From NCBI RefSeq assembly GCF_022539315.1, contig NC_066336.1, positions 620,001-684,000 on the forward strand: DNA of 64,000 bases. The letters run 5' to 3'. Under the pieces are notes generated by a model. It saw nothing but the letters and a program-made list of their open reading frames with translations, ran no database searches and was not told the DNA's origin. The first letter of the stretch is position 1; every line of letters begins with the position of its first letter. Of this stretch, positions 23,153-35,243 are shown in pieces. Made by a program: the position numbers and the translations under genes. Source of the stretch: Serinus canaria. Its lineage: Eukaryota; Chordata; Aves; Passeriformes; Fringillidae.

Positions 23153-24899
23153 GGCTGGTGTGCCAAGGCTGGCAGGAACACCTGCAGGACACACCCTGCC
23201 CACGGACAGGGCACGCTCCCTTCTGGAAGGTGAGTACAGAACATTAAAATCCAGTCAAAGAAAGAGATCTGTGGAGAAATCCCTCCTGATGCCCGACCTG
23301 CCCCTCCCCTGGCCCAGTTCGAGGCCCCTTCCCCTTGTCCTGTGGCTGATTTCCTGGGAAAAGAGGCCAAAGCCCCCCTTGCTGAGCCCCTCGGGGTGGT
23401 TGGGTTCCTGTTCCACGCCGTGTCACTGTCCCTGAGCTCCATGGGAACAGTAGCACAGCGAGCTCTGCTCTCATCCCAGGGGATCCCTGCCAGGATCAGA
23501 GCTGCCAGGGTCCCTCTGTGCCCTGCCAGGCTCAGCTCTCTGCACCAGCAGGCTTTGTGTGGTGATTAGAGATGAAAGGTGATCGTTTCACCTCCTGCCA
23601 CCTCAGCCCCCTCTTCACTCACAGAATTCATCTCTCTGCGTCATTCCCATCACTTCCCAGGTATTTTCTCCCAAGGAGGAATCCCCTTCTCTCCTCAAGA
23701 ACCAGAACTTTTTAAGAGCAAAAAGAGCTGAAGTTCCCCCCCAAACCCCCATTGTCCCTTGGGTGTCACCATCACCCAGCCTGGATTGGGGCCAATTCCT
23801 CTGATTTTGCTCCAGGGCTGGGTGGAGTGAGGGGAAGAGCAAACAGAATGTGACAAACTGTGTTCTTAATTAATTTACATCCAATTAGCATAATTAACTG
23901 CTGGCTACAGTATTACCCCGTGTAATTATGTATCACAATAAATAATCCCAGGCTGCAGGGGGAAGGCAGAGCAGGGAAAATACTCACTCCAGTTGCAGTG
24001 GGATGGTCCTCAAAACCCCCTGAGAACAGCTCCCAGCATGGATCCAACCCCTCCCTGTGCCTCTTTTCCCCAAAAAGGGATCGTTTGCCCCCAATCCTTC
24101 CCCTTGGTGAGATCAGGTTGGGATTGCAGGACAGGGGAGGGTAAGGGAATGCTCAGGTGACCACCAGCCCTTGAGGACTCCCCGGTTTGGGACTCCTGAT
24201 TTTCTCTGCTCCTTGAGTTGTGTGGAACTTTTCCCCATTGCAGGTGGAGCCAGAAGAGTTACTCCTTTAAAATACACTTTTTAACGGGGCAGCAATGTGT
24301 AACTGCAATTTCTCATGCTGGGGACACTCGATGGACAGGAGGTCCAAGGTGAGGTCAGGGGGGTCCCAGTCTTGGGGGAAGTGTTAAGGACGGTACAAAC
24401 ATGACTAAAAACCCCACAAATAACAGGGGAAAAGGCTCCTTTTAGGAGGAGGAGAGCAGGAAAGCAAACACAATCTGAGGCTGGCTCCCCACCAAGCTCC
24501 AGCCCTTTGCTGTGGCTGGTCCTCCCTGTTCCACTGAGCAAATTCAGTGTGACACTCACAGAGAGGCCGCCCGTGGGAGATGGGCAGGTTTTTGTCAGGT
24601 TGTATAAATGGATTAGCCCGAGTGACACCATGGGGGAGGCAGAGCCATCTGAAGGGGAACAAAATCACCTCTCCCTTACGAGGTCTGGATTTCACCTTCC
24701 GTTCCAATGCCAATTGGAAGTGGCACTGCGGGTAATGGGCTCGGTGAGATGTTAAACGGAACAGCACAGGCGAGATAAATAATCTGTGAGTGCTGCTGGT
24801 GTCAGTGCAGCAGGACAAGCCAAGGGCTGGGGGAGGCTGCACCACTGCTCTGCGTGCAGAGGTTAAAAAGAGTTTTTTAATAACCCCAAAATGCGAGTT
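23153..24899. other. single-copy stretch with AT-rich block
   Basis: No gene is seen. 23855-23965 has dense TAAT cores (CTTAATTAATTTACATCC, TTAGCATAATTAACTGC) within GC-rich DNA, typical in look of a developmental enhancer. Not testable here. Confidence 0.4.
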
Positions 24900-24905
24900 G
24901 GAGTC

Positions 24906-25295
24906 TGTGGTGGCGTTTGAGGGTCCCCAGGATGAGGACAGAGATGAAAATCTTGACTCCATGGTTCAGAAGGCTGATTTATTATTTTATGATATATATG
25001 ATATTAAAAGAAGATGATATACTAAAACTGCACTAAAGAAAGAGAAAGGAGACATCAGAAGGCTAGAAAGGAATGAATAATAAAACCTTGTGACTGACCA
25101 GAGTCTGACACAGCTGGACTGGGATTGGTCATCAAGTGAAAACAATTCACATGAGACCAATCAAAGATGCACCAGTTGGTAAAGCACCCCCAGACCATTC
25201 ACAGCCATCAGATAATGATTGTTTACATTTATTTTCCGAGGCTTCTCAGGAGAAAAATCCTAGAGAAAGGATTTTCATAAAATATGTCAGTGACA
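24906..25295 (+). mobile_element. solo ERV LTR, family B copy 6 (390 bp)
   Basis: It begins TGTGGTGGCGTTTGAGG and ends GTCAGTGACA, with a perfect 6-bp duplication GGAGTC (24900-24905 and 25296-25301). Confidence 0.93.
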
Positions 25296-25301
25296 GGAGT
25301 C

Positions 25302-26122
25302 GTACTTCCTTCAAGTGCCAGCTGAAGCTGTTTTAGTGCTGGAAAGGTAAAACTGGGCAGGCTTGGCCACAGGATTCCTCCGTGGCTGCTGAGCTGCTGC
25401 TGAAGGGCTGGGATCTGCTCCCGGGTGGAATGGAGGTGGGACACAGGAGGAACCAGGGGAGCTTTATTCCCACAGAGCCCATTCCTTGTGCCCTGCCAGG
25501 CCAGGATGGATTCCTGCTTACCTGGAGAAAGTGAGACTGAATCCCATGGGCCTCTGGGTGCCTGTGGCCTGCCCAGGATGGGAATTTGGGATGGCCTGGA
25601 GCAGGCAGCTCCCAGCAGGTCCGATGATGATATCCAGGATTTTCCTGCTGTCTCCAAGTCTCCGTGTTCAGGGAGCTTGGACAGTGCACAGGGAGGGATT
25701 CCTGGGGCTCAGTGACCCTCGTGGATCCCTTCCAGCTCAGGATATTCCACAGTTCTGGGAGTTTCCCAGCCCCAGCAATTCCCAGTTCACCAAGAAGGGA
25801 AGGAGGCACCCTGAGTCTGGCCATGCCCTGTGACCCCCTGCCCTTGGGGACAGGGCAGGGACAGTCTCTGCTCGGTGCCCCCAAACTCCAGCAGCAGCCC
25901 CAGGCATTTGCTCAGCAGAGCTCCCCTCCACAGGAATGATGCCATTATTCAGAATCATTCTCACTCCGAACGCTCAGCCTGTCCTTTCTGTGAACACCCC
26001 ACAGGAGGGGGGAAAATGCACCTTGGAATGTTTTTATATCCCAGCGTCCTGAAGGGGAAAGTGCTCATGTCCCAGGGTCTGCTGCAGTGAGGGCTCTGCC
26101 CAGCCCCTCTCCCCAGTTTGTG
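25302..26122. other. single-copy stretch, no gene seen
   Basis: GC-rich sequence with no recognised exon, array or mobile element. Confidence 0.4.
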
Positions 26123-26206
26123 CTCAGACAGAAATGTGGCAAATGTGGCCCTGAGTGCTCCATTTCCTGCCTGTGGGAACCACAGCCTCAAATATCTTTA
26201 ATTTCC
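26123..26206. repeat. dispersed repeat copy left of the AGGAG tract
   Basis: GGCCCTGAGTGCTCCATTTC and GCCTGTGGGAACCACAG match 27443-27532 (about 80 percent by eye) in the same orientation. It is probably a fragment of an unidentified interspersed repeat. Confidence 0.75.
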
Positions 26207-26960
26207 GGAGAGGAGAGGAGAGGAGAGGAGAGGAGAGGAGAGGAGAGGAGAGGACGAGGAGAGGGACAGAGGAGGAGGAGAGGAGCAGGAGAGGAGAGGA
26301 GAGGATGGGAGGGGAGACTGGGGAGGAGAGGAAGAGGAGGGACGGAGGCAAACGCAGGACCGCACGGAGAGGAGGAGGAGGAGGGAGAGGACGACTGGAG
26401 AGGAGAGGACGAGGAGAGGGAGGAGGCAGCAGGAGACGTGAGAGGGGATTGAGGAGCAGGAAGGAGGATGAGGAGAGAGGCGAGAGGATGAGGAGAGGAC
26501 GAGGAGAGGGAGAAGGGGAGAGCGCAGCGGCGAGGACGACGTAGGATGAGGAGCGGAGGATGAGGAGACGGACGAGGACGAGGAGGCGAGGCGAGGAGAG
26601 GAGAGAGAGAGGAGGAGATGGAGAGGAGAGGCATGCGAGGAGAGGAGGAGGAGAGGAGAGGAGTGGAGGAGAGGAGAGGAGAGGACGAGGGAGAACAGAG
26701 GAGAGGAGAGAGGAGGAGGAGAGGAGAGGAGCCAGCAGGAGAGGAGAGGATGAGGAGAGGAGTGAGGAGGTAGAGGACGGGAGAGGAGAGGAGCGGAGAG
26801 GACTTTTCAGGAGGGAGAGGAGAGCAGGAGAGGAGAGGAGAGGAGCGGAGAGGATAGGAGGAGGGAGGAGAGGAGAGGAGAGGAGAGGAGAGGAGAGGAG
26901 AGGAGAGGAGAGGAGAGGAGAGGAGAGGAGAGGAGAGGAGAGGAGAGGAGAGGAGAGGGG
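26207..26960 (+). repeat. 750-bp AGGAG-type purine satellite
   Basis: It starts with pure (AGGAG)n to about 26253, becomes a degenerate GGAGA/GGAGGA purine tract with scattered C and T, and ends in a pure pentamer block (purine only from 26857 to 26960). The reverse-strand 299-residue Leu/Ser/Pro-rich open frame is an artefact. Confidence 0.97.
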
Positions 26961-27442
26961 CCCAGAGTGGTGCCTGAGGTTTCCATCGAGCTCAGCTGCC
27001 TCCCCAGCCCTGCTCAGCTCCATTTCCCCCTCCTCTTGCCTGGGTTATGCTCTGCCTGCTTGGAGCACTCAGAATTCCCTCTGCCCGGGATTTGTCTCTC
27101 CGGGCAGGGATTGCAGAGCAGCCCTGGCAGGAGCAATTTCCCAGGAGTGCAGGCAAAGCTGACTGCTGCCACCCCAAGGCTGCAGACACTCCCGGTCCCA
27201 GGGATTCTGTCATCCTCTGGCAAGTGAAGGGATGCAAAAGCATCTCCCAGCCCTCATCTCCCCAGCAGGACAAGGTCACAGAAACGTTCCTCCCAAAATC
27301 CAGGGGCAGCTCCTGCTGAGACCTGTCCCAGCTCCTGGAACGCTGGTCCTGTCAGAGGAGCTTTGGGGGATGATTCCTTCCCCACTCACCTTTTTGACTT
27401 CCCTGCTCCACAGAGGAGCCCAGTGCCAGGCCTGAGGTGCGA
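26961..27442. other. single-copy stretch, no gene seen
   Basis: Nothing recognised apart from ordinary GC-rich sequence between the purine satellite and the second copy of the flanking repeat. Confidence 0.4.
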
Positions 27443-27532
27443 ATTCAGTGCCCAAAATGCTCTGGGAAATGTGGCTCTGAGTGTCCCATTTCCTGCCTGT
27501 ATGAACCACAGTTTCAAACATCTATAACTTCC
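27443..27532. repeat. second copy of the 26123 dispersed repeat
   Basis: GGCTCTGAGTGTCCCATTTC and GCCTGTATGAACCACAG align with 26123-26206, including the following CAAACATCTATAACTTCC. Confidence 0.75.
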
Positions 27533-28245
27533 TTTATAAATTTTTGTTTCTACAGCAACACCGCTCCTTTTCCTCATTTCATTCCCTCCCATGGCTTTAG
27601 ATCACCAGGGTGCCACATGTGGGAATGCTCCTGCCCTGGTGATGGAGGCCCCTCCAGGCCCCTCCTTGTGGCACCAAGGGGCTGGGAACCCCATCCAGGC
27701 TGCAGAGAAGGGCCAGATCCCCCCAGGAATAAACCCCTGGAGCTCTGGGAGCTCAGCAGAGCTCCACCACCACCAAGGGCCAGGGGATGAGCCCAGCATT
27801 GCAGGGATTTGCTCTTTCCCAGCTCCTGAGCTCTGCAGTGCCCGTGGTCCCTGGAGCCAAGGGGAGGCTTTAAATCCATAATCCTTTGTATAAAGCCTCT
27901 GCTGGAGAGACATTTGTCCTCTAACAGCATCATCAGCTGCTCAGGAGACAGAGCCAAAGCTTTCTCACCTCGTGGTGACTCTGTTAGCACTGGTGGGAGT
28001 TGTTCCTCTGCCTGGCTCCCTGGCAGGTGTGAAATGGGAATGTGTGCAGGGTCCTTTTCCCGAGGTGAATTACCCCCATCCGTCAACAAAAATAACCAGG
28101 AAGGACCTTCTGAACCAGTCCCTGGCAATCACAGGAACAGGGAGCTAAAAATTCCCCTCCAGCTCAGCCTGACATCACTGCTGCCCTGCATGAAGATGAA
28201 ATCCCCTCATGGCCCAAGGCCAGGAGCAGCTCTGGTGGCCGTGGC
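27533..28245. other. single-copy stretch, no gene seen
   Basis: No supported gene or repeat. Confidence 0.4.
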
Positions 28246-28796
28246 AGGAGGAGCCTGGCTGCACTTCCCTGCTTTGGGGGCACCAGGGGAAGGACAGGGA
28301 TGTGGCCCCACAAAGCTCTAGGCAGGTCCTGAGGTGGATTTCTGCTCCTTTCCGCTTGGGGGCACCGGGGAAGGCAGGATGGCCACAAATCTCTAGGTCA
28401 GGGCTCCTTGCAGGCTGGATTTTCCTGCACTTCCCTGCTTTGGGGGCACCTGGGGAAGGACAGGGATGTGGCCCCACAAAGCTCTAGGTCAGGGCTCCTT
28501 GCAGGGTGGATTTTCCTGCACTTCCCTGCTTTGGGGGCACCTGGGGAAGGACAGGGATGTGGCCCCACAAAGCTCTAGCGGGTCCTGCAGGTGGATTTTG
28601 CTCTTCCCTGCTTTGGGGGCACCAGGGGAAGGACAGGGATGTGGCCCCACAAAGCTCTAGGTCAGGGCTCCTTGCAGGGTGGATTTTCCTGCACTTCCCT
28701 GCTTTGGGGGCACCTGGGGAAGGACAGGGATGTGGCCCCACAAAGCTCTAGGTCAGGGCTCCTTGCAGGGTGGATTTTCCTGCTCCTTTCCCTGCA
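28246..28796. repeat. 82-91-bp minisatellite, about 6 units
   Basis: Units read GCACTTCCCTGCTTTGGGGG ... GGCCCCACAAAGCTCTAGG, with anchors at 28261, 28344 (variant), 28428, 28518, 28600 (variant) and 28691. The last unit is truncated near 28795. Confidence 0.93.
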
Positions 28797-29940
28797 GTCA
28801 TTCCCTGTTCCAGCCCCAGGATGTTCCATGCCAAGGTCGCCCTCATTCCCTGCTGGCAGGCTCTGCCTCCAGCGGGGCAGGAATGGGCTGTGAGTGAGGA
28901 ATTTGTGATCCTGGCTGCTCCCGAGGATCTCCTGGCTGCAGAGGAAGGGCAGGAATGCACAAACAAGGCTGACATTTTCCCTTGGCACATCCCTGGGCCC
29001 CGTGTCATTCCCAGGGCTGGAGAGGCAGTGTTTGCTCTGCCTGACACAGCCCGAGCCCAGCGTGGCTGGGAGTGAAGGAAAGGAGTTTATTTCCCTTCTC
29101 AATCCAGAAATTCCTCGTATCCTAGGAAATAGAGGAATCCCTGCTTGGAATGCACCAGGAATCCTTCCTGAGCAGGTTATCTGTGCCAGGCCCGGGCTCC
29201 AACACCAGCAGCACAAAATCCCCTGAAGGGGAGCTTCTCCCAGATTTCCCACAGCCAGCTGCTGCTGCTGCTCTGAAGGAACAATTCCTGCCCCTCCAGC
29301 TCGGACTGCAAACCTGTTTGCCCAATTCCACAACACTTACTGAGGCCTCTCTGCTTCTTTTTCACAAAGGAAAATGTTTCTTTTCCTCTGGAAACCTGTC
29401 ACACAAAAAGAGCTGTGACCGTTGTCCAAAGAGCTCCTGGTTCCTGCTTGGAGCTCCCCGGGTGACTTTGGGCAGATCCCGGTGACCCTGCACAGTCCCA
29501 GAACAGAAAATCCTTGTGCCAGTCCTGGGGAGTTTTAGTGCTGGGCTCAAGCACAGCCCCTCTGCTGCAGTGCCCCCTCTCAGCACGGGGACAGCGGTGC
29601 CACCTCCCTGCTCCAGGAATCCTCAGCACATCCAGATCAACCCTTCCCTCAGGATGAAACACTCCTGCCAGCCTGGCACCGCCTGGGATGACTTCAAAAG
29701 GAAGGGTGGGACTGCAGGAATGTCCCTGCCTGTCCTGGCAGCCTGATTACAGCCCCAGCCACAGACCAGAGGAGATGCCTTCAAAGCTCTGGGAGCAGCA
29801 AAACCCCCAAGATGGGGTTGGTGCCGTTAGTGCCATCAGGAGTCCATGAGCTGAAACCCCAGATTCCTCAGGGAGGGGGGAACACGGAGCCAGCACTCCT
29901 GGAAATCAATGGGGACCACCAAACTGCTCCACACAGTCCT
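28797..29940. other. single-copy stretch, no gene seen
   Basis: GC-rich sequence without a supported exon or known repeat. Confidence 0.4.
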
Positions 29941-29985
29941 GGATTTGGGATTTGGGATTTGGGATTTGGGATTTGGGATTTGGGC
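29941..29985 (+). repeat. (GGGATTT)n array, about 6 units
   Basis: Six GG/GGG runs and a final GGG are separated by ATTT loops. This fits the G3N1-7 pattern for an intramolecular G-quadruplex. It is not the TTAGGG telomere repeat. Confidence 0.97.
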
Positions 29986-30074
29986 ATGTTACAGCTCTGC
30001 CAGGAGCAAACCCAGCTCTGGGGAGGGGGTGGCACGCTGGCCAGGCTGGGCAGATCCCTGCAGGAGCCCATCCC

Positions 30075-30370
30075 TCTTTTCACAGGATTTGGGCTGAAGA
30101 GGGGAAGGGATCCCAGGGAACAGGGACAGGACAAGGGGAAATGGCCTCAGGCTGGGCCAGGGCAGGCTCAGGGTGGGCACAGCAGGAATTTCCCCATGGA
30201 AAGGGGGCTCAGGCCTTGGCACTGCCCAGGGAGGGTTGGAGTGCCCATCCCTGGGGGTGTCCAAGGAATTCCTGGAGGTGGCACTCAGAGCTCTGGGCTG
30301 GAACAGTCCCAGCTTGGACTCAATGATCCTGGAGCTCTTTCCCAGCTTAAATACTTCCATAATAATAAAT
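30075..30370 (+). mobile_element. CR1 LINE 3' region
   Basis: CR1 order is clear: GGCCTCAGGCTGGGCCAGGG, TGCCCAGGGAGGGTTGGAGT, CCTGGAGGTGGCACTCAGAG, GACTCAATGATCCTGGAG, then the end near AATAATAAATGA. Confidence 0.9.
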
Positions 30371-31234
30371 GATTCAGTAACTGATTCTGTGCCTTCCATA
30401 TCCAATATTTCATGATTCTGTGCCTTCCATATCTCCCTGTTAGACAAACACCCCTGGACGTCTCTTTGGATTTTTATCTCCTTTTCCAAACTTCCTGAAC
30501 AAGCCATGGATCTGTTCCTCCAGCCCACGCGGAGTTAACCTGAGCCTGCCCCTGCATCCCGTCCTGCAGCATATGGAGAGACAATTCCAGGCCATCTGGA
30601 TCATCAGCAGCCATCAGGAGCTGTGCCTGCTACACCTGTTAGCAAGCAGGATAATTAAAGGGGGGGGATGAGATTGCACTCCCAGCTTTGCTGCATTTTA
30701 TCAATCCCTGCTTGTCCCTTTTGGCTGCAGGACCAGAGCCCTGCTTTGCAATTTGTGAAACAAAACCCGTTTGCATCAGGCAGGAATAAAGACGGGTGAA
30801 CCTTCGTAGCCTGAGCAGATGTTTTTCATTAGAAAATAATTTGTCAAAAGGTAGAGAGACTCCTACTCATAATTTTCAGAGCAGCTTCTCTCACTTTGGA
30901 GGGTAACGAGACTCAATTTAATTGCAAATGGGCTGCACGGCCATGAGAACAAGGGGAGGGAGAGCAGTGAGAACACGTGCTGGGCTTTTAATCAAAATCT
31001 GTTCCCAGATAAAGAACCCGGGCTCTGCTCTCAACGGGACAAGGGCTGGTGTCTGATTTAATGTCAGAGCTGCTGGGTACCCCCCTCAGAGAGGGAGTGC
31101 AGAGACAGGACAGGAGAACTTCACTGCACCCAGGAGTCCATGACTGAAAAGTGGCTGTGAGTACCTAAGGGTCCCAGAATATCCTGATCCTGGATATCCT
31201 GAGTATCCTGACCTGAGTATCCCAGGATCCTGAA
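30371..31234. other. candidate conserved non-coding block
   Basis: No gene is seen. A 33-bp duplication (GATTCTGTGCCTTCCATATC) lies at 30383-30440. 30640-31060 is long, complex and AT-rich (GGATAATTAAAGGG, TTAATTGCAAATGGGCTG) and a good enhancer candidate. TATCC-rich short repeats lie at 31170-31230. Confidence 0.4.
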
Positions 31235-31470
31235 TATCACAGAATCACAGAATTTCTAGGTTGGAAGGGACCTTTAGGATCATCGAGTCCAACCCATGTT
31301 CTAACAGCTCAACTAGGTCATGGCACTAAGTGCCACATCCAGTCTTTTTTTGAACACATCCAGGGATGGTGACTCCACCACCTAAATGGGAGGGGAGGAT
31401 TATGAATCCAAACCTGGGCCCTGCCCAGACACCCCAACAACCGTACCCTGTGCCTGAGAGTGCTGCCCTG
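31235..31470 (-). mobile_element. CR1 LINE 3' end, well preserved
   Basis: The plus strand reads AGAATCACAGAATTTCTAGG, TTGGAAGGGACCTTTAGGAT, CATCGAGTCCAACCCATG, GGCACTAAGTGCCACATCCA, and then AGGGATGGTGACTCCACCAC. This is the standard reversed CR1 tail. Confidence 0.95.
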
Positions 31471-31476
31471 GCCAGG

Positions 31477-32158
31477 TGTCCCAGGCTGGAAATGGGGCTG
31501 GGGGTGCTCTGTGTGCAATCTGTCAGAGCTGGGCAGCTCTCTGCTGTCCCTGGGGCAGGTTTCTTTCTCTCTGCCACAGCCAACCCTCCCTCCAGGAGAT
31601 CTCTGCTGTCCATGGCCACTGAGTGTCCCTGCAGGGCTGATCCAATTCCAGCATCCCATGGGGAGATGCTGCGCCCAGGGGAGGAGCCAAGCATTCCTGC
31701 CTGGATCCAATCTGCCCTGGAACAGCCCAGCAGCCTTTGCCCCCTGCATTCCCAGAGGAGCAGCTTTCTGCTGCCCTGCATTCCCAGAGGGAGAGCAGGC
31801 CCATCTCCAGCAGCCCTGGAGCTGCAGAGGAAAACTCCCCCCTTGTGCAGGATCCCTGCTCCAGCAGAGCCACAGCTGGCACTGCAGGAGGGCTGAGCCC
31901 CCCTGGCATGGGACTGTGCCCCCACCCTGAGCCACAGCGTGCCAGGGCCTGCTCTCACTCTGCCAGGGCTTGGTTGCACTCTTGCATTTGGATTTTTCAT
32001 TTCCCTGATAAAGAACTGTTATTCCCATTCCCATATCTTTGCCTGAGAGCCCCTTAAATTCACATTTATAATAATTCAGAGGGAGGGGGTTTGCATTTTC
32101 CATCTCAGGGGAAGCTCTTGCCTTCCTCAGCAGACACCTGGCTGTTCACACCAGGACA
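31477..32158 (-). mobile_element. solo ERV LTR, family A copy 3
   Basis: It runs from TGTCCCAGGCTGG to CACCAGGACA and contains the family-A blocks GGAGGAGCCAAGCATTCCTG and AAAGAACTGTTATTCCC. It is more diverged from copies 1 and 2 than they are from each other. Flanks CCAGG and CCCAG do not form a clean duplication. Confidence 0.82.
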
Positions 32159-33710
32159 CCCAGCTGGGATCAGAAACCAGAGCTCTACAGAAAACCCTTG
32201 TCTTCAATAACGAGCAGGAAATGTTTTCACCTCGAGGTTCTGGAGCAGGAGAATTTCTCTCAGATCAGTGTTCCTCATGGGGACATCTCTGCTGGGACAG
32301 CTTTGGGAAGCTCTGAGCACAGTGGGGCCTTGTCTTCATCATCATCACCCTCAACTTTGGGCCAGGTGTCACCTGCTCCCCCTGGAGTGTCCTCGCAGCC
32401 GGGGTTATTTAGGGGAAGCTTTGCTAAATGGGTTTTCCTAAGGAAATCCAAAGGAATTTTGGGTGGGGTTTGGATCTCGCCATCGCTCTCCTGGGCTGCA
32501 GCAGCTCTTTGTCACCCCCTGCTCTCTGCAGTGCCACCGTGGGGCTGCAGAGTGGGATCTGCTCTGGTCACCCATGGTTTGATTTGGGATTTGCTGTCAC
32601 CGACTGGGCAGAGGTTCCTCATCCCAAAGGGCAGCCGGGTGAGGGCCTGGGAAGCAAGGGACGAAAAACAGGAGAGGAAACAATGAACATTTCTCTTCTT
32701 GGAGAAAAGCTAAGCAAGCTAATCAGGGAAGTTTCAGAATGGCTCTTTGCCATTTCGGTGCCATCCATTCTTTAACCCGTTCAGAGCTGAGTGGGACTGG
32801 CCCAAAGGGGAAATGGCAGATGGAAAAGAGCAGGAATATTTTCATGGGGAAAACCAGCTTTTCCCTGTCAGCCTCACAGGAATCAGTGGGGGCTGGTGGT
32901 GTCAGCAGTGACAAACTCAGCTGGGTCCTTGGGATTTTGGGAAGATGTTTCTTCATGGAATTAATGGGAGAACTAATTCCTTGAGGAATTAGAAGCAAGA
33001 GCAACTGAAGGTAAGCAAAGGGACAGATTCCTACCAGGAGTACAGAAGAAGTTTCCCCCTTCAGTCCAAGGTGAGGGGTGGTTTGGAAATTGCTCTCCTT
33101 TCTTCTGCAAGTACAATTTTTAAAAAGAACTAAATTGGATTAAAGTTTAATTTTAAGAATGTCCTCTGTTTTCAAATTCTTGATTGAATTACCCTTTAAA
33201 AATTAAATTGTGGCCCTTTAGGAGTTATTGATTACCAAGGAGGGAAATGCCAATAGGACCATTCGGGCCTGAAACGCTGCCCATCACATTGACATCATGC
33301 TTTCAATGTGCCTAAAGAACTCCTGGGAGCTGCCTGATTCCCGAGGCTCTCCCAGCACCCAGCAGCCATTTGGGCAGGCCCAGGGACGTGAGGGGCCTCA
33401 TCCCCAGCCCTGCCCAGGGACAGAGGCACAGGACAATTCCTGGCCACCCCTGGCCTTGGGAACGCCCCGGCAGTAGTGCAGAGATGTTTATGTATGGCAC
33501 TGCACGAGCCTTGGGGTCAGCAGTGGCCCAAGAATCCTTTGGGATGCTCTCTGGGCATGGAACATCCTTTATTCAGTGTTTCCTGCAGCTGCAGAGGGCA
33601 CAGGAATCGAGGAAGTGCAGGCTGGAGCTGTGGAGAACCTCCAGCCCAGCATCACCAGGAGCTCCTGGTGCTCCTTGGTTTCCCTCCCATCCCACATTTG
33701 GATCTGCTTG
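32159..33710. other. single-copy stretch, no gene seen
   Basis: No supported gene. 33110-33310 is AT-rich and complex (AATTAAATTGTGGCCCTT, GAGTTATTGATTACCAAGG) and may be a conserved element. Confidence 0.4.
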
Positions 33711-34010
33711 CCTCCCAACCAGCCCCCAAACTCCTCTCTGCCTCCCAACCAGCCCCCAAACTCCCCTCTGCCTCCCAACCATCCCCCAAACTCCCCTCTG
33801 CCTCCAAACCAGCCCCCAAACTCCCCTCTGCCTCCAAACCAGCCCCCAAACTCCTCTCTGCCTCCCAACCAGCCCCCAAACTCCCCTCTGCCTCCCAACC
33901 AGCCCCCAAACTCCTCTCTGCCTCCAAACCAGCCCCCAAACTCCTCTCTGCCTCCCAACCAGCCCCCAAACTCCCCTCTGCCTCCCAACCAGCCCCCAAA
34001 CTCCCCTCTG
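33711..34010. repeat. 30-bp minisatellite, exactly 10 units
   Basis: Ten 30-bp units CCTCCCAACCAGCCCCCAAA CTCCYCTCTG. Because 30 is a multiple of three, frames on both strands stay open and give false 10-residue-periodic proteins. Confidence 0.98.
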
Positions 34011-34605
34011 CCTCTCTCCCCAGTTAAATTACACCTCCAGCAGCACGGAAGGCAGCACAAAAGGAGAAACAAACCTTCCATTATGTTTTGCAGAAGTCTC
34101 GCCTGGGTTTTTGGAGTTAAAACAGCACCAGGACAAAAAAGCCGGAGTGAATGGAGCTCCCAAGATATAAACACTGGCTGGGTAATTCCCATTCCCCCCG
34201 GGAACAAAAGGTTGCAGCTCCTGAATAGAGGCACTGTTGAGAAAGCACTTGAAAAGGGGGATGAATCAATTAATGCCTTTGATAGTTTCAATGTCCCACT
34301 ATCTAAAAACAAGCCTGGCTTTAATGGGGAGATAATTCAGTTTACTGAATCCAATTACACGTAATTGGCTTTTTCCCTTCCTTCTCCCCCTTTTTGAATT
34401 GCTGCTGGAACCAGGGCTCTGCTGCACTCCAGGCTCTGCCAGATGTGGCTGTTCTTGGTGCTGCCAGGGCAGGGCAGGGACCAGAGCATCCCGCCACACG
34501 GAGGGACAGCTCCAGCCTGGCCAGCCACAACATCACCCTGCGGGGATTTGTAGCCCTGGAGGAAAAAATCTCCATGAAACCCAGCCAGAAACCACTGCCC
34601 AGAGG
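34011..34605. other. single-copy stretch with AT-rich block
   Basis: No gene is seen. 34230-34385 (GAATCAATTAATGCCTTTG, ACACGTAATTGGC) looks like a compact conserved element. Confidence 0.35.
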
Positions 34606-35243
34606 TGTGACACAGCCCTGCCCAGAGGTGTGACACAGCCCTGCCCAGAGAGGTGACACAGCCCTGCCAGCCTGGTGGGACACAGCCCTGCCCAGAGGTG
34701 TGACACAGCCCTGCCAGCCTGGTGTGACACAGCCCTGCCCAGAGGTGTGACACAGCCCTGCCAGACTGGTGTGACACAGCCCTGCCAGCCTGGTGGACAC
34801 AGCCCTGCCCAGAGAGGTGACACAGCCCTGCCCAGGGATGGGACACAGCCCTGCCAGCCTGGTGTGACACAGCCCTGCCCAGAGGTGTGACACAGCCCTG
34901 CCCAGAGAGGTGACACAGCCCTGCCAGCCTGGTGGGACACAGCCCTGCCCAGCGGTGTGACACAGCCCTGCCAGCCTGGTGTGACACAGCCCTGCCAGCC
35001 TGGTGGGACACAGCCCTGCCCAGGGATGGGACACAGCCCTGCCAGCCAGGTGTGACACAGCCCTGCCAGCGGTGTGACACAGCCCTGCCCAGAGGTGTGA
35101 CACAGCCCTGCCCAGAGGTGTGACACAGCCCTGCCAGCCTGGTGTGACACAGCCCTGCCAGCCTGGTGTGACACAGCCGTGCCCAGGGATGGGACACAGC
35201 CCTGCCCAGGGATGTGACACAGCCCTGCCAGCCTGGTGTGACA
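34606..35243. repeat. 22-24-bp minisatellite, 27 units
   Basis: GACACAGCCCTGCC occurs 27 times, followed by CAGAGGTGT, CAGAGAGGT, AGCCTGGTG or CAGGGATGG variants that alternate irregularly. Open frames of 200-346 residues on the minus strand derive only from this array. Confidence 0.97.

Noticed and set aside
26124..27023. 299-residue Leu/Ser/Pro-rich frame
   Set aside because: Pure product of the AGGAG purine satellite read on the opposite strand.
29941..29985. Interstitial telomere repeat
   Set aside because: The unit is GGGATTT, not TTAGGG.
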